Shown here in pieces: positions 21,279 to 30,189 of a DNA stretch of 64,000 bases. Position 1 is the stretch's first letter, and the number at the start of each line of letters is the position of its first letter. Made by a program: the position numbers and the translations under genes. A model generated the notes under the pieces. That model was not told the origin of the DNA. It saw only the letters and a list, made by a program, of their open reading frames with translations, and ran no database searches. This stretch comes from Citrobacter werkmanii NBRC 105721 (GTDB lineage Bacteria > Pseudomonadota > Gammaproteobacteria > Enterobacterales > Enterobacteriaceae), in contig BBMW01000002.1 in NCBI GenBank assembly GCA_000759755.1, forward strand, positions 248,001-312,000, written 5' to 3'.

Positions 21279-22193
21279 ATGAGCTGGATTGAACGAATTA
21301 AAAGCAACATTACTCCCACCCGCAAGGCAAGCATTCCTGAAGGGGTGTGGACCAAGTGTGATAGCTGCGGTCAGGTTTTATACCGTGCTGAGCTGGAACG
21401 TAATCTTGAGGTCTGTCCGAAGTGTGACCATCATATGCGCATGTCGGCGCGCAATCGCCTGCATAGCCTGTTAGATGAAGGTACTCTTGTGGAACTGGGT
21501 AGCGAACTTGAGCCGAAAGACGTGCTGAAGTTTCGTGACTCCAAAAAGTACAAAGACAGACTGGCCTCAGCACAGAAAGAAACCGGCGAGAAAGATGCGC
21601 TGGTGGTGATGAAAGGCACGCTTCACGGTATGCCGGTCGTTGCGGCTGCATTCGAGTTCGCGTTTATGGGCGGCTCCATGGGTTCTGTCGTCGGTGCGCG
21701 TTTCGTCCGTGCCGTTGAGCAGGCGCTGGAAGACAACTGTCCGCTAATCTGCTTCTCCGCTTCTGGCGGGGCGCGTATGCAGGAAGCGCTGATGTCTCTG
21801 ATGCAGATGGCGAAAACCTCTGCTGCGCTGGCGAAAATGCAGGAACGCGGTTTACCGTACATTTCTGTACTGACCGACCCAACGATGGGCGGTGTTTCCG
21901 CAAGCTTCGCGATGCTGGGCGATCTCAACATTGCCGAACCGAAAGCGTTGATCGGCTTTGCGGGTCCGCGTGTTATCGAGCAAACCGTACGTGAGAAACT
22001 GCCGCCGGGATTCCAGCGCAGCGAGTTCCTGATTGAAAAAGGCGCTATCGATATGATCGTCCGCCGTCCGGAAATGCGCCTGAAACTGGCAAGCATTCTG
22101 GCGAAGCTGATGAATCTTCCGGCGCCGAATCCGGATGAGCCGCGTGAAGGCGAGGTGGTACCTCCGGTACCCGATCAGGGATCAGAGTCCTGA
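21279..22193 (+). CDS. accD: Acetyl-CoA carboxylase carboxyltransferase beta subunit AccD
   Basis: AccD and AccA form the carboxyltransferase that makes malonyl-CoA, the committed step of fatty acid synthesis. The 304 residues equal E. coli AccD. The N-terminal zinc ribbon has C27, C30, C46 and C49, which also mediates RNA and DNA binding and autoregulation in E. coli. The carboxyltransferase core has GGSMGSVVG and the oxyanion glycines of [10 protein letters not shown] short hairpin (AGGGGC at 21211, GCCCCT at 21233) sits in the leader. An ERIC element separates it from folC. Confidence 0.98.
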   Translation: MSWIERIKSNITPTRKASIPEGVWTKCDSCGQVLYRAELERNLEVCPKCDHHMRMSARNRLHSLLDEGTLVELGSELEPKDVLKFRDSKKYKDRLASAQKETGEKDALVVMKGTLHGMPVVAAAFEFAFMGGSMGSVVGARFVRAVEQALEDNCPLICFSASGGARMQEALMSLMQMAKTSAALAKMQERGLPYISVLTDPTMGGVSASFAMLGDLNIAEPKALIGFAGPRVIEQTVREKLPPGFQRSEFLIEKGAIDMIVRRPEMRLKLASILAKLMNLPAPNPDEPREGEVVPPVPDQGSES

Positions 22194-22202
22194 TAATTTA
22201 CT

Positions 22203-22322
22203 CTATGGATTTCGAGTTGCAGGTAGGCGGCAAGAGAGTTCATCCCGATGAGCTTGCACAGGCAAGTGATTCGGGTGAACGAGAGCAGCCAACAAGCCTG
22301 CAGCTTGAAAGACGACGAGTAC
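22203..22322. repeat. ERIC (IRU) element between accD and folC
   Basis: This stretch of about 120 nt is an imperfect palindrome with the ERIC core: GAGCTTGCACAGGCAAGTGA around 22250-22269, flanked by TTCATCCCGAT and ATTCGGGTGAACG. The outer arms TTCGAGTTGCAGG and CCTGCAGCTTGAA also pair. ERICs are non-coding miniature repeats of enterobacteria, usually in transcribed gaps. Exact ends are uncertain by several bases. Confidence 0.85.
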
Positions 22323-22385
22323 AAAAGGGCAGGGCCAGTTGGCGCTGCCTTTTGCTTTTCTCAACGTAAAGAATCTACAGGCATC

Positions 22386-23654
22386 ATGGACAATAAACGT
22401 ATTCCTCAAGCCGCGTCGCCTCTGGCGTCGTGGCTTTCTTATCTGGAAAACCTGCACAGTAAAACCATCGATCTGGGCCTCGAACGCGTAAGCCTGGTGG
22501 CGCGCAAACTGGGCGTGTTGAAACCCGCATCATTTGTCTTTACGGTGGCGGGAACCAACGGAAAAGGCACGACCTGCCGTACGCTGGAATCGGTGCTGAC
22601 CGCAGCAGGTTATAAAGTCGGAGTATATAGTTCGCCGCATCTGGTGCGTTACACGGAACGCGTGCGCGTGCAGGGGCGTGAACTGCCGGAATCCGCGCAT
22701 ACCGCCTCGTTTGCTGAGATTGAAGACGCACGTGGCGATATTTCCCTGACCTACTTTGAATACGGTACGCTATCGGCGCTTTGGTTGTTTAAACAGGCTC
22801 AGTTGGACGTCGTCATTCTGGAAGTGGGGTTAGGCGGTCGCCTTGACGCGACGAATATCGTCGATGCCGATGTTGCGGTCGTCACCAGTATTGCGCTTGA
22901 TCATACTGACTGGCTGGGCCCGGATCGCGAGAGCATTGGTCGTGAGAAAGCGGGGATTTTCCGCGCAGAGAAACCGGCCATCGTTGGCGAACCGGAAATG
23001 CCATACACTATTGCGGATGTGGCGCAAGAGTGCGGGGCGATTTTGCAACGCTGTGGTGTGGACTGGCGCTATACGGTAACGGAGAACGACTGGTCCTTTA
23101 CGGACGCTCACGGCACGTTGGCGCATCTGCCATTGCCACAGGTTCCACAACCGAACGCCGCGACTGCACTGGCTGCGCTGCGTTCCAGTGGTCTTGACGT
23201 CAGCGAGCAGGCGATTCGTGACGGAATCAAACAGGCGATTTTACCGGGGCGCTTCCAGATTGTGAGCGAGTCGCCGCGGGTGATTTTTGATGTTGCCCAT
23301 AACCCGCATGCGGCGGAATATCTGACCGGACGTCTGAAAAAGTTAGTGAAAAGCGGGCGTGTACTTGCAGTTATCGGTATGCTACATGATAAAGATATTG
23401 CCGGTACGTTGGCCTGGTTAAAAAGCGTGGTCGATGCCTGGTACTGCGCGCCACTGGAAGGGCCGCGTGGCGCAACGGCAGAACAGCTGTTAGAACATCT
23501 GGGCAAAGGTGAAGCCTATGACAGCGTGGCGCAGGCATGGTCTGCGGCACTGGCCGAGGCGAAGCCAGAAGATACCGTGTTGGTGTGTGGATCGTTTCAC
23601 ACTGTCGCACATGTCATGGAAGTGATAGACGTGGGGAGAAGCGGTGGCGAGTAA
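22386..23654 (+). CDS. folC: Dihydrofolate synthase / folylpolyglutamate synthase FolC
   Basis: FolC adds the first glutamate to dihydropteroate and further gamma-glutamates to folates. Starting at the ATG at 22386 the protein has 422 residues, the E. coli length, with the Mur-ligase ATP loop AGTNGKGTT near 55-63, then EVGLGGRLDATN and the C-terminal FDVAHNPHAAEYL. The frame is open upstream to an ATG at 22248 inside the ERIC element, which would add 46 residues. The shorter start is chosen on family length. It overlaps dedD by 11 nt. Confidence 0.96.
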   Translation: MDNKRIPQAASPLASWLSYLENLHSKTIDLGLERVSLVARKLGVLKPASFVFTVAGTNGKGTTCRTLESVLTAAGYKVGVYSSPHLVRYTERVRVQGRELPESAHTASFAEIEDARGDISLTYFEYGTLSALWLFKQAQLDVVILEVGLGGRLDATNIVDADVAVVTSIALDHTDWLGPDRESIGREKAGIFRAEKPAIVGEPEMPYTIADVAQECGAILQRCGVDWRYTVTENDWSFTDAHGTLAHLPLPQVPQPNAATALAALRSSGLDVSEQAIRDGIKQAILPGRFQIVSESPRVIFDVAHNPHAAEYLTGRLKKLVKSGRVLAVIGMLHDKDIAGTLAWLKSVVDAWYCAPLEGPRGATAEQLLEHLGKGEAYDSVAQAWSAALAEAKPEDTVLVCGSFHTVAHVMEVIDVGRSGGE

Positions 23655-24306
23655 GTTTCAGAATCGATTAGTTGGCACAATTGTGCTGGTCGCGCTTGGG
23701 GTGATTGTGCTCCCCGGGCTGCTTGACGGGCAAAAAAAACATTATCAGGATGAGTTTGCTGCGATCCCTCTGGTGCCCAAACCGGGCGATCGCGACGAAC
23801 CGGACATGATGCCTGCGGCAACGCAGGCGCTGCCGACGCAACCGCCTGAAGGGGCGGCAGAAGAGGTGCGCGCGGGCGATGCCGCTGCGCCATCGCTGGA
23901 CCCATCGCGCATGGCAACGGCAAACAGCGCGGAGTTAGATCCTGTCCCCGCACCTGTTGAACCGCCGAAACCTAAACCGAAGCCGCAACCCGTTGTCGCC
24001 ACACCGGCGCCAACGCCAGCCCCAGCGGCGAAACCGGTCGCTGAAGAAGCGCCAGCACCGACCGGCAAAGCGTATGTTGTGCAGCTCGGCGCACTGAAAA
24101 ATGCGGATAAGGTCAATGAGATCGTGGGTAAACTTCGTGGCGCGGGCTTCCGGGTATATACTTCCCCGTCAACGCCGGTACAGGGTAAAATAACCCGCAT
24201 TCTCGTAGGGCCTGACGCCTCCAGAGATAAGCTGAAGAACTCGCTGGGCGAGCTGCAGAAGATCTCCGGTCTGAGTGGGGTTGTGATGGGGTATACCCCT
24301 AATTAA
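23644..24306 (+). CDS. dedD: Cell-division SPOR-domain protein DedD
   Basis: DedD is a bitopic inner-membrane septal-ring protein that binds denuded glycan through a SPOR domain and helps septal peptidoglycan synthesis. The 220 residues show a membrane segment at about 10-26, an acidic then proline- and alanine-rich periplasmic linker (98-140), and the SPOR domain from about 142 to the end (AYVVQLGALKNADK). Translation starts at GTG (23644) behind GGGGAG inside folC, indicating coupling to folC. Confidence 0.96.
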   Translation: MASKFQNRLVGTIVLVALGVIVLPGLLDGQKKHYQDEFAAIPLVPKPGDRDEPDMMPAATQALPTQPPEGAAEEVRAGDAAAPSLDPSRMATANSAELDPVPAPVEPPKPKPKPQPVVATPAPTPAPAAKPVAEEAPAPTGKAYVVQLGALKNADKVNEIVGKLRGAGFRVYTSPSTPVQGKITRILVGPDASRDKLKNSLGELQKISGLSGVVMGYTPN

Positions 24307-24323
24307 GGGGCAGTCTCATGTCG

Positions 24324-24354
24324 GCCGGATACGGTGTTTTCACCGCTATCCGGC
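24324..24354. repeat. REP element after dedD
   Basis: GCCGGAT at 24324-24330 and ATCCGGC at 24348-24354 form a REP hairpin with internal pairing of CGGTG and CACCG, 18 nt after the dedD stop. Confidence 0.75.
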
Positions 24355-24436
24355 AGTGTCCGAAGAGGCATAAAACCGTATGGCGTTGAAGATTTTTTCA
24401 GCGCCATTTTTATTTACGCGTGGAAAGGAAATCCCT

Positions 24437-24452
24437 ACGCAAACGTTTTCTT
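24437..24452 (+). promoter_or_regulatory. PurR operator upstream of cvpA-purF
   Basis: ACGCAAACGTTTTCTT matches every conserved position of the PurR consensus ANGCAANCGNTTNCNT. It lies 57 nt before cvpA. PurR with hypoxanthine or guanine represses the cvpA-purF-ubiX operon in E. coli. Confidence 0.9.
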
Positions 24453-24508
24453 TTTCTGTTAGAATGCGCCCCGAACAGGACGACAGGGCGTAAAATCGTG
24501 GGACACTT

Positions 24509-24997
24509 ATGGTCTGGATTGATTACGCCATTATCGCGGTGATTGGTTTTTCCTGTCTGGTTAGCCTGATCCGTGGCTTTGTTCGTGAAGCATTATCGTT
24601 GGTGACTTGGGGTTGTGCTTTCTTTGTCGCCAGCCATTACTACACTTACCTGTCTGTCTGGTTTACGGGCTTTGAAGACGAACTGGTTCGAAATGGGATT
24701 GCTATCGCGATACTGTTCATCGCGACACTTATCGTCGGCGCTATCGTTAACTTTGTGATAGGCCAACTGGTAGAGAAAACAGGTTTGTCGGGTACCGACA
24801 GGGTGTTGGGGGTTTGCTTTGGTGCTCTGCGAGGAGCGCTGATCGTCGCCGCCATACTGTTCTTTCTCGATACGTTTACCGGTCTGTCGAAAAGTGAAGA
24901 CTGGAGTAAGTCGCAGCTGATCCCGCAGTTCAGTTTCATCATCAGATGGTTCTTTGACTATCTGCAAAGCTCGTCAAGTTTCTTGCCCAAAGTATAA
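24509..24997 (+). CDS. cvpA: Colicin V production protein CvpA
   Basis: CvpA is a 162-residue inner-membrane protein with about four hydrophobic segments. It is needed for colicin V production and linked to envelope and bile-salt tolerance, with molecular activity unknown. It begins MVWIDYAIIAVIGFS, and the conserved LIRGFVREALSLVTW motif follows near residues 22-36. It is the first gene of the PurR-controlled operon, 33 nt before purF. Confidence 0.96.
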   Translation: MVWIDYAIIAVIGFSCLVSLIRGFVREALSLVTWGCAFFVASHYYTYLSVWFTGFEDELVRNGIAIAILFIATLIVGAIVNFVIGQLVEKTGLSGTDRVLGVCFGALRGALIVAAILFFLDTFTGLSKSEDWSKSQLIPQFSFIIRWFFDYLQSSSSFLPKV

Positions 24998-25030
24998 ACT
25001 TTGGGTCGTTGCTGAACGAGGAAAAGACGT

Positions 25031-26548
25031 ATGTGCGGTATTGTCGGTATCGCCGGTGTTATGCCGGTAAACCAGTCGATTTATGACGCGTTAACGGTGC
25101 TCCAGCATCGTGGTCAGGATGCTGCGGGCATCATCACTATTGATGCCAACAACTGCTTCCGCTTGCGTAAAGCAAACGGAATGGTGAGCGATATTTTTGA
25201 AGCGCGCCATATGCAGCGTTTGCAGGGCAATATGGGCATCGGTCATGTGCGTTACCCAACGGCTGGCAGCTCCAGCGCCTCCGAAGCTCAACCTTTTTAC
25301 GTTAACTCACCGTATGGCATCACGCTTGCCCACAACGGCAACCTGACCAATGCGCATGAGCTGCGTAAAAAGCTGTTTGAAGAAAAGCGCCGCCACATCA
25401 ATACCACTTCAGATTCTGAAATCCTGCTGAATATTTTCGCCAGCGAGCTGGATAACTTCCGCCATTACCCGCTGGAAGCAGACAATATTTTTGCGGCCAT
25501 TGCGGCAACTAACCGCCAGATCCGTGGCGCCTACGCCTGCGTGGCGATGATTATCGGCCACGGTATGGTTGCCTTCCGCGATCCTAACGGTATTCGCCCG
25601 CTGGTACTGGGCAAACGCGATATTGGCGACGGTCGCACCGAGTATATGGTGGCTTCCGAGAGCGTGGCGCTGGATACGCTGGGCTTTGAATTTCTGCGCG
25701 ACGTAGCACCTGGCGAAGCGGTGTACATCACCGAAAAAGGCCAGCTGTTTACCCGCCAGTGCGCCGATAACCCGGTCAGCAATCCGTGCCTGTTCGAATA
25801 CGTTTACTTTGCGCGTCCTGACTCCTTTATCGACAAGATTTCCGTCTACAGCGCCCGTGTGAATATGGGAACTAAGCTCGGCGAAAAAATTGCCCGCGAG
25901 TGGGAAGATCTGGATATCGACGTGGTGATCCCGATTCCGGAAACCTCTTGTGATATCGCGCTGGAAATCGCCCGTATTCTCGGCAAGCCGTACCGTCAGG
26001 GGTTTGTGAAAAACCGCTATGTGGGGCGTACCTTTATCATGCCGGGCCAGCAGCTGCGTCGTAAATCCGTGCGCCGTAAACTGAACGCCAACCGTGCGGA
26101 GTTCCGTGATAAGAACGTGCTGCTGGTGGATGACTCTATCGTACGTGGCACCACCTCAGAACAGATTATCGAGATGGCGCGTGAAGCCGGGGCGAAGAAG
26201 GTGTATCTGGCCTCTGCCGCACCGGAAATTCGCTTCCCGAACGTGTATGGTATCGATATGCCGACGGCGACGGAGCTGATTGCCCACGGTCGCGAAGTGG
26301 ACGAGATTCGTCAGATAATCGGCGCAGACGGGCTTATCTTCCAGGACCTGAACGATCTGATTGAAGCCGTTCGCGCTGAGAACCCAGATATTCAGCAGTT
26401 TGAATGTTCAGTGTTTAACGGCGTGTACGTTACTAAAGACGTCGACCAGCAATATCTCGATTTCCTCGACTCCCTGCGTAATGACGATGCCAAAGCGATA
26501 TTGCGTCAGAATGAAGCGGAAAACCTTGAGATGCATAACGAAGGTTAA
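25031..26548 (+). CDS. purF: Amidophosphoribosyltransferase PurF
   Basis: PurF transfers glutamine amide nitrogen to PRPP, the first committed step of purine synthesis. The 505 residues equal the E. coli length. The N-terminal nucleophile is C2 (MCGIVGIAG), exposed after Met removal. The glutaminase domain shows GHVRYPTAG, and the PRPP site is [13 protein letters not shown] in the C-terminal half. It lies 33 nt after cvpA and 97 nt before ubiX, with a repeat structure in the latter gap. Confidence 0.98.
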   Translation: MCGIVGIAGVMPVNQSIYDALTVLQHRGQDAAGIITIDANNCFRLRKANGMVSDIFEARHMQRLQGNMGIGHVRYPTAGSSSASEAQPFYVNSPYGITLAHNGNLTNAHELRKKLFEEKRRHINTTSDSEILLNIFASELDNFRHYPLEADNIFAAIAATNRQIRGAYACVAMIIGHGMVAFRDPNGIRPLVLGKRDIGDGRTEYMVASESVALDTLGFEFLRDVAPGEAVYITEKGQLFTRQCADNPVSNPCLFEYVYFARPDSFIDKISVYSARVNMGTKLGEKIAREWEDLDIDVVIPIPETSCDIALEIARILGKPYRQGFVKNRYVGRTFIMPGQQLRRKSVRRKLNANRAEFRDKNVLLVDDSIVRGTTSEQIIEMAREAGAKKVYLASAAPEIRFPNVYGIDMPTATELIAHGREVDEIRQIIGADGLIFQDLNDLIEAVRAENPDIQQFECSVFNGVYVTKDVDQQYLDFLDSLRNDDAKAILRQNEAENLEMHNEG

Positions 26549-26557
26549 TGTTTGCTC

Positions 26558-26638
26558 GCAAGCAAGGGCGCAATCCGCACCCTTGCTTGCAACTCCCCAT
26601 AAATTCCTGCAAAGTCGGCCCTGAAGCAAGCAAGGGCG
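26558..26638 (+). promoter_or_regulatory. Three-arm repeat with mutually exclusive hairpins upstream of ubiX
   Basis: GCAAGCAAGGG occurs at 26558-26568 and again at 26626-26636. Its exact complement CCCTTGCTTGC lies between them at 26580-26590. The middle arm can pair with either copy over 11 bp but not with both. The second copy contains AAGGG, the likely ubiX ribosome site, 9 nt before its ATG. No T run follows the middle arm, so this is not a simple terminator. Translational control is inference. Confidence 0.55.
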
Positions 26639-26645
26639 ATTAAAC

Positions 26646-27215
26646 ATGAAACGACTCATCATTGGTATTTCTGGCGCAAGTGGGGCTATTTACGGCGTGC
26701 GCCTGCTGCAGGTTTTGCGTGACGTTACTGATGTGGAAACCCATCTGGTGATGAGCGCCGCTGCCCGGCAGACGCTGGCGCTGGAAACGGATCTCTCTGT
26801 GCGCGACGTGCAGGCGCTGGCGAATGTGACTCACGATACGCGCGATATCGCCGCCAGTATTTCCTCTGGCTCTTTTCAGACCGCCGGGATGGTTATCCTG
26901 CCCTGTTCAATTAAAACGCTTTCTGGCATCGTTCATAGCTATACCGATGGGCTGCTCACCCGTGCGGCTGACGTGGTCCTGAAAGAGCGTCGTCCGCTGG
27001 TGCTGTGCGTGCGCGAAACGCCGCTGCATCTGGGGCATCTGCGGCTAATGACGCAGGCGGCAGAAATTGGGGCGGTGATTATGCCACCGGTGCCGGCGTT
27101 TTATCATCGCCCGCAAACCCTCGATGACGTGATTAATCAAACGGTTAATCGTGTCCTTGACCAGTTTGATATCTCCCTTCCTCATGACCTCTTCACCCGC
27201 TGGCAAGGGGCGTAA
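26646..27215 (+). CDS. ubiX: Flavin prenyltransferase UbiX
   Basis: UbiX joins a dimethylallyl group to FMN to make the prenylated flavin needed by the ubiquinone-pathway decarboxylase UbiD. The 189-residue product starts with the flavin-binding MKRLIIGISGASGAIYG and contains ILPCSIKTLSGI and ETPLHLGHL, the phosphate- and prenyl-site motifs of the family. It is the third gene of the cvpA-purF-ubiX unit. A terminator follows after about 30 nt. Confidence 0.97.
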   Translation: MKRLIIGISGASGAIYGVRLLQVLRDVTDVETHLVMSAAARQTLALETDLSVRDVQALANVTHDTRDIAASISSGSFQTAGMVILPCSIKTLSGIVHSYTDGLLTRAADVVLKERRPLVLCVRETPLHLGHLRLMTQAAEIGAVIMPPVPAFYHRPQTLDDVINQTVNRVLDQFDISLPHDLFTRWQGA

Positions 27216-27246
27216 GCCGTTCCATCAGGGTGCAAAGAAACATCCG

Positions 27247-27270
27247 TTGCCCTGTTTCAGGGCAATTTTG
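27247..27270 (+). terminator. Rho-independent terminator after ubiX
   Basis: TTGCCCTG at 27247-27254 pairs with CAGGGCAA at 27258-27265 around a TTT loop, followed by TTTT. Confidence 0.75.
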
Positions 27271-27419
27271 TAACCGCGATCATATCCTCGACATTTAATT
27301 CGTCAAAACTCAACGAAACGCTGCGTTTCAACCGTCAGACCTGCTATCTTCAAAATCAGGACAATATTGCAACGTTTTATTAACATATTTAACGTCGAAT
27401 ATCCTCAACGACGCGAAAA

Positions 27420-27436
27420 TGGCATAAGACCTGCAT
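27420..27436 (+). promoter_or_regulatory. Sigma-54-like promoter for argT
   Basis: TGGCATAAGACCTGCAT has GG and GC separated by exactly 10 nt, matching the -24/-12 pattern. It lies 66 nt before argT. Nitrogen control of argT is established in Salmonella. A weak NtrC-like half-palindrome (GGGTGCA at 27228-27234) is the only enhancer candidate I see upstream. Confidence 0.65.
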
Positions 27437-27502
27437 GAAAAAGTCTGCAAACACACAACACAACGTAAAACATAATAAAATTACGCCACTTGAGGGTTAT
27501 GT

Positions 27503-28285
27503 ATGAAGAAGACGGTTCTTGCTTTGTCTTTGCTGGTAGGACTTTCCGCAACCGCGGCCAGCTACGCAGCACTTCCGCAGACAGTTCGTATTGGTACAGA
27601 TACCACGTATGCACCTTTTTCCTCTAAAGATGCCAAAGGCGATTTCGTCGGTTTTGATATCGATCTGGGAAATGAGATGTGTAAGCGCATGCAGATCAAA
27701 TGTACCTGGGTTGCCAGCGACTTTGATGCACTGATCCCGTCGCTGAAAGCGAAAAAAATTGATGCCATCATCTCCTCGCTTTCCATCACCGAGAAGCGTC
27801 AGCAAGAGATTGCCTTCTCAGACAAGCTTTACGCCGCAGATTCTCGTTTGATCGCCGCGAAAGGTTCGCCGATTCAACCGACTCTGGACTCCCTCAAAGG
27901 TAAACACGTAGGCGTACTACAAGGCTCTACTCAGGAAGCCTATGCCAATGATAACTGGCGCAGCAAAGGCGTGGATGTGGTGGCCTACGCGAACCAGGAC
28001 CTGATCTATTCTGACCTGACGGCGGGACGTCTGGATGCGGCATTGCAGGATGAAGTCGCGGCCAGCGAAGGTTTCCTGAAACAACCGGCAGGTAAAGACT
28101 ACGCTTTTGCCGGTCCTTCAGTTAAAGATAAAAAATACTTTGGCGACGGAACCGGGATTGGCTTGCGCAAAGATGATGCGGAGCTGAAGGCGGCTTTCGA
28201 TAAAGCGCTGGGTGAACTGCGCAAAGACGGCACCTACGACAAAATGGCGAGTAAGTATTTTAACTTTAATGTCTACGGCGATTAA
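27503..28285 (+). CDS. argT: Lysine/arginine/ornithine-binding periplasmic protein ArgT
   Basis: ArgT binds lysine, arginine and ornithine in the periplasm and delivers them to the HisQMP transporter. The 260-residue product has a signal peptide of 22 residues ending SYAA, then [17 protein letters not shown], the start of the bilobed binding fold. It is closely similar along its length to HisJ encoded next, so the pair is a tandem duplication. It ends FNFNVYGD. It has its own sigma-54-like promoter. Confidence 0.97.
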   Translation: MKKTVLALSLLVGLSATAASYAALPQTVRIGTDTTYAPFSSKDAKGDFVGFDIDLGNEMCKRMQIKCTWVASDFDALIPSLKAKKIDAIISSLSITEKRQQEIAFSDKLYAADSRLIAAKGSPIQPTLDSLKGKHVGVLQGSTQEAYANDNWRSKGVDVVAYANQDLIYSDLTAGRLDAALQDEVAASEGFLKQPAGKDYAFAGPSVKDKKYFGDGTGIGLRKDDAELKAAFDKALGELRKDGTYDKMASKYFNFNVYGD

Positions 28286-28350
28286 TTCATCGACGTGGGG
28301 GCGTTGGCTGCACCATTGCGGGTAATCATTACGGTGCATTATAAATTCAG

Positions 28351-28367
28351 TGCACTGTTTTGGTGCC
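28351..28367 (+). promoter_or_regulatory. NtrC-like enhancer site between argT and hisJ
   Basis: TGCACTGTTTTGGTGCC agrees with the NtrC consensus TGCACCAWWWTGGTGCA at 14 of 17 positions by my count. It is centred about 135 nt upstream of the expected hisJ sigma-54 start, a typical enhancer distance. Confidence 0.6.
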
Positions 28368-28428
28368 TTTATCGCTGACTTAATAAGCATGAATGCATAC
28401 TTAAGCGCTTTTCATGCAAATAAATACC

Positions 28429-28460
28429 GCCGACAAGGTAGAATGCTTTGCCTTGTCGGC
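28429..28460. other. Hairpin in the argT-hisJ gap
   Basis: GCCGACAAGG at 28429-28438 pairs perfectly with CCTTGTCGGC at 28451-28460 around a 12-nt loop. No T run follows on the plus strand. It lies just upstream of the hisJ promoter and may limit read-through from argT. Confidence 0.55.
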
Positions 28461-28468
28461 CTGATTAA

Positions 28469-28485
28469 TGGCACGATAACTGCAC
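28469..28485 (+). promoter_or_regulatory. Sigma-54-like promoter for hisJQMP
   Basis: TGGCACGATAACTGCAC keeps the TGGCAC box and the 10-nt GG-to-GC spacing of sigma-54 promoters. It lies 49 nt before the hisJ start and downstream of an NtrC-like site. This corresponds in position to the dhuA promoter region of Salmonella. Confidence 0.65.
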
Positions 28486-28533
28486 CTGGTCCTGTAAAGA
28501 TCCCCTATAAAAGACAGTCTGTTGAGGATAGTT

Positions 28534-29316
28534 ATGAAAAAACTGGTGTTGTCTCTTTCTTTGGTCCTGGCTTTCTCCAGTGCTACCGCAGCATTTGCAG
28601 CCATTCCGCAAAAAATTCGTATCGGCACCGATCCTACTTATGCGCCGTTCGAATCGAAAAATGCGCAGGGTGAATTAGTCGGTTTTGATATCGATCTGGC
28701 TAAAGAGCTATGCAAACGTATTAATACACAATGTACCTTCGTGGAAAACCCGCTGGATGCGCTGATCCCTTCGCTAAAAGCGAAGAAAATCGATGCGATT
28801 ATGTCCTCGCTTTCCATTACTGAAAAACGTCAGCAGGAAATCGCGTTTACCGACAAGCTTTATGCAGCCGACTCGCGTCTGGTTGTCGCTAAGGATTCTG
28901 CTATTCAGCCGACCATTGAGTCGCTGAAAGGCAAACGTGTCGGCGTGCTGCAGGGTACCACTCAGGAAACGTTCGGCAACGAACACTGGGCGCCAAAAGG
29001 CATTGAAATTGTCTCCTATCAGGGACAAGACAACATCTATTCTGACCTGACAGCCGGGCGTATTGACGCCGCATTCCAGGATGAAGTTGCTGCCAGCGAA
29101 GGCTTCCTGAAACAGCCAGTTGGTAAAGATTACAAATTCGGCGGCCCGTCTGTGAAAGACGAGAAATTGTTTGGCGTGGGTACCGGTATGGGACTGCGTA
29201 AAGACGATAACGAGCTGCGCGAAGCACTGAATAAAGCCTTTGCTGAGATGCGCGCCGACGGCACTTACGAGAAGCTGGCTAAAAAGTACTTCGATTTTGA
29301 TGTTTACGGCGGTTAA
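28534..29316 (+). CDS. hisJ: Histidine-binding periplasmic protein HisJ
   Basis: HisJ is the high-affinity periplasmic histidine receptor for the HisQMP ABC importer. The 260-residue product has a 22-residue signal peptide ending AFAA and then [19 protein letters not shown]. The start at 28534 follows GAGG. An upstream in-frame ATG at 28522 would add four residues and lacks a ribosome site. It is the first gene of hisJQMP, separated from hisQ by a REP cluster. Confidence 0.98.
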   Translation: MKKLVLSLSLVLAFSSATAAFAAIPQKIRIGTDPTYAPFESKNAQGELVGFDIDLAKELCKRINTQCTFVENPLDALIPSLKAKKIDAIMSSLSITEKRQQEIAFTDKLYAADSRLVVAKDSAIQPTIESLKGKRVGVLQGTTQETFGNEHWAPKGIEIVSYQGQDNIYSDLTAGRIDAAFQDEVAASEGFLKQPVGKDYKFGGPSVKDEKLFGVGTGMGLRKDDNELREALNKAFAEMRADGTYEKLAKKYFDFDVYGG

Positions 29317-29364
29317 TCACCGCAGGTGCTGATAAAGCCCGTAGATTTTTGACGCGTTAAATTT

Positions 29365-29440
29365 ATGCCTGATGGCGCTGCGCTTATCAGGCCTACATTG
29401 ATTTTGTAGGCCGGATAAGGCAAAGCCGCCATCCGGCATT
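29365..29440. repeat. BIME (two REP units) between hisJ and hisQ
   Basis: Unit one (about 29365-29396) has GCCTGATGGCGC and GCTTATCAGGC arms. Unit two (29406-29439) has GTAGGCCGGATAAGG and GCCATCCGGC arms. REP sequences in this same gap were among the first described, in Salmonella, and they protect the abundant hisJ mRNA while lowering expression of the membrane genes downstream. Confidence 0.88.
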
Positions 29441-29502
29441 GAACGGTGAGTCTGAAATCAAAAGAGGCTTATTACTCCACCACACACGACAGGACAGGCA
29501 GC

Positions 29503-30189
29503 ATGTTGTATGGCTTTTCAGGTGTTATTTTACAGGGCGCAATTGTTACGCTTGAGCTGGCGCTCAGTTCAGTGGTGCTGGCGGTTCTGATAGGCCTTGT
29601 CGGCGCGGCAGCAAAACTGTCGCAAAGCCGGGCGCTGGGGCTTATTTTCGAAGCGTACACCACGCTTATCCGCGGCGTGCCCGATCTGGTCTTAATGTTG
29701 CTCATCTTCTATGGATTACAAATCGCGCTGAATACCATTACCGATGCAATGGGGGTCAGCCAGATTGATATCGATCCGATGGTAGCGGGGATAATCACGC
29801 TCGGATTTATCTACGGGGCCTACTTTACCGAAACGTTCCGCGGCGCGTTTATGGCTGTGCCCAAAGGCCATATTGAAGCCGCGACGGCATTCGGCTTTAC
29901 CAGTTCACAAATTTTTCGCCGCATTATGTTCCCGGCAATGATGCGCTATGCCTTACCGGGAATTGGTAATAACTGGCAGGTTATTCTCAAAGCCACGGCG
30001 TTGGTATCGCTGCTCGGTCTGGAAGATGTGGTGAAAGCGACTCAGCTTGCAGGGAAGAGCACCTGGGAGCCGTTCTATTTTGCCGTCGTGTGCGGGGTCA
30101 TCTATCTGGTGTTTACCACAGTTTCTAATGGTGTGCTGCTGTACCTTGAGCGCCGCTACTCCGTGGGTGTGAAGAGGGCTGACCTGTGA
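29503..30189 (+). CDS. hisQ: Histidine/LAO ABC transporter permease HisQ
   Basis: HisQ is one of two inner-membrane permease subunits of the histidine and lysine/arginine/ornithine importer. The 228-residue form beginning MLYGFSGVILQGA matches E. coli. The frame is open further upstream into the REP region, but AGGACAGG supports 29503. It has about five membrane helices and the EAA loop around GHIEAATAFGFTSSQIFRRIMFP that docks on HisP. It overlaps hisM by 4 nt. Confidence 0.97.
   Translation: MLYGFSGVILQGAIVTLELALSSVVLAVLIGLVGAAAKLSQSRALGLIFEAYTTLIRGVPDLVLMLLIFYGLQIALNTITDAMGVSQIDIDPMVAGIITLGFIYGAYFTETFRGAFMAVPKGHIEAATAFGFTSSQIFRRIMFPAMMRYALPGIGNNWQVILKATALVSLLGLEDVVKATQLAGKSTWEPFYFAVVCGVIYLVFTTVSNGVLLYLERRYSVGVKRADL

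Noticed and set aside
28330-28440. ArgR-box-like sequences before hisJ
   Set aside because: AT-rich stretches such as TGAATTTATAATGCA only partly fit the ARG box, so the match is too weak to list.
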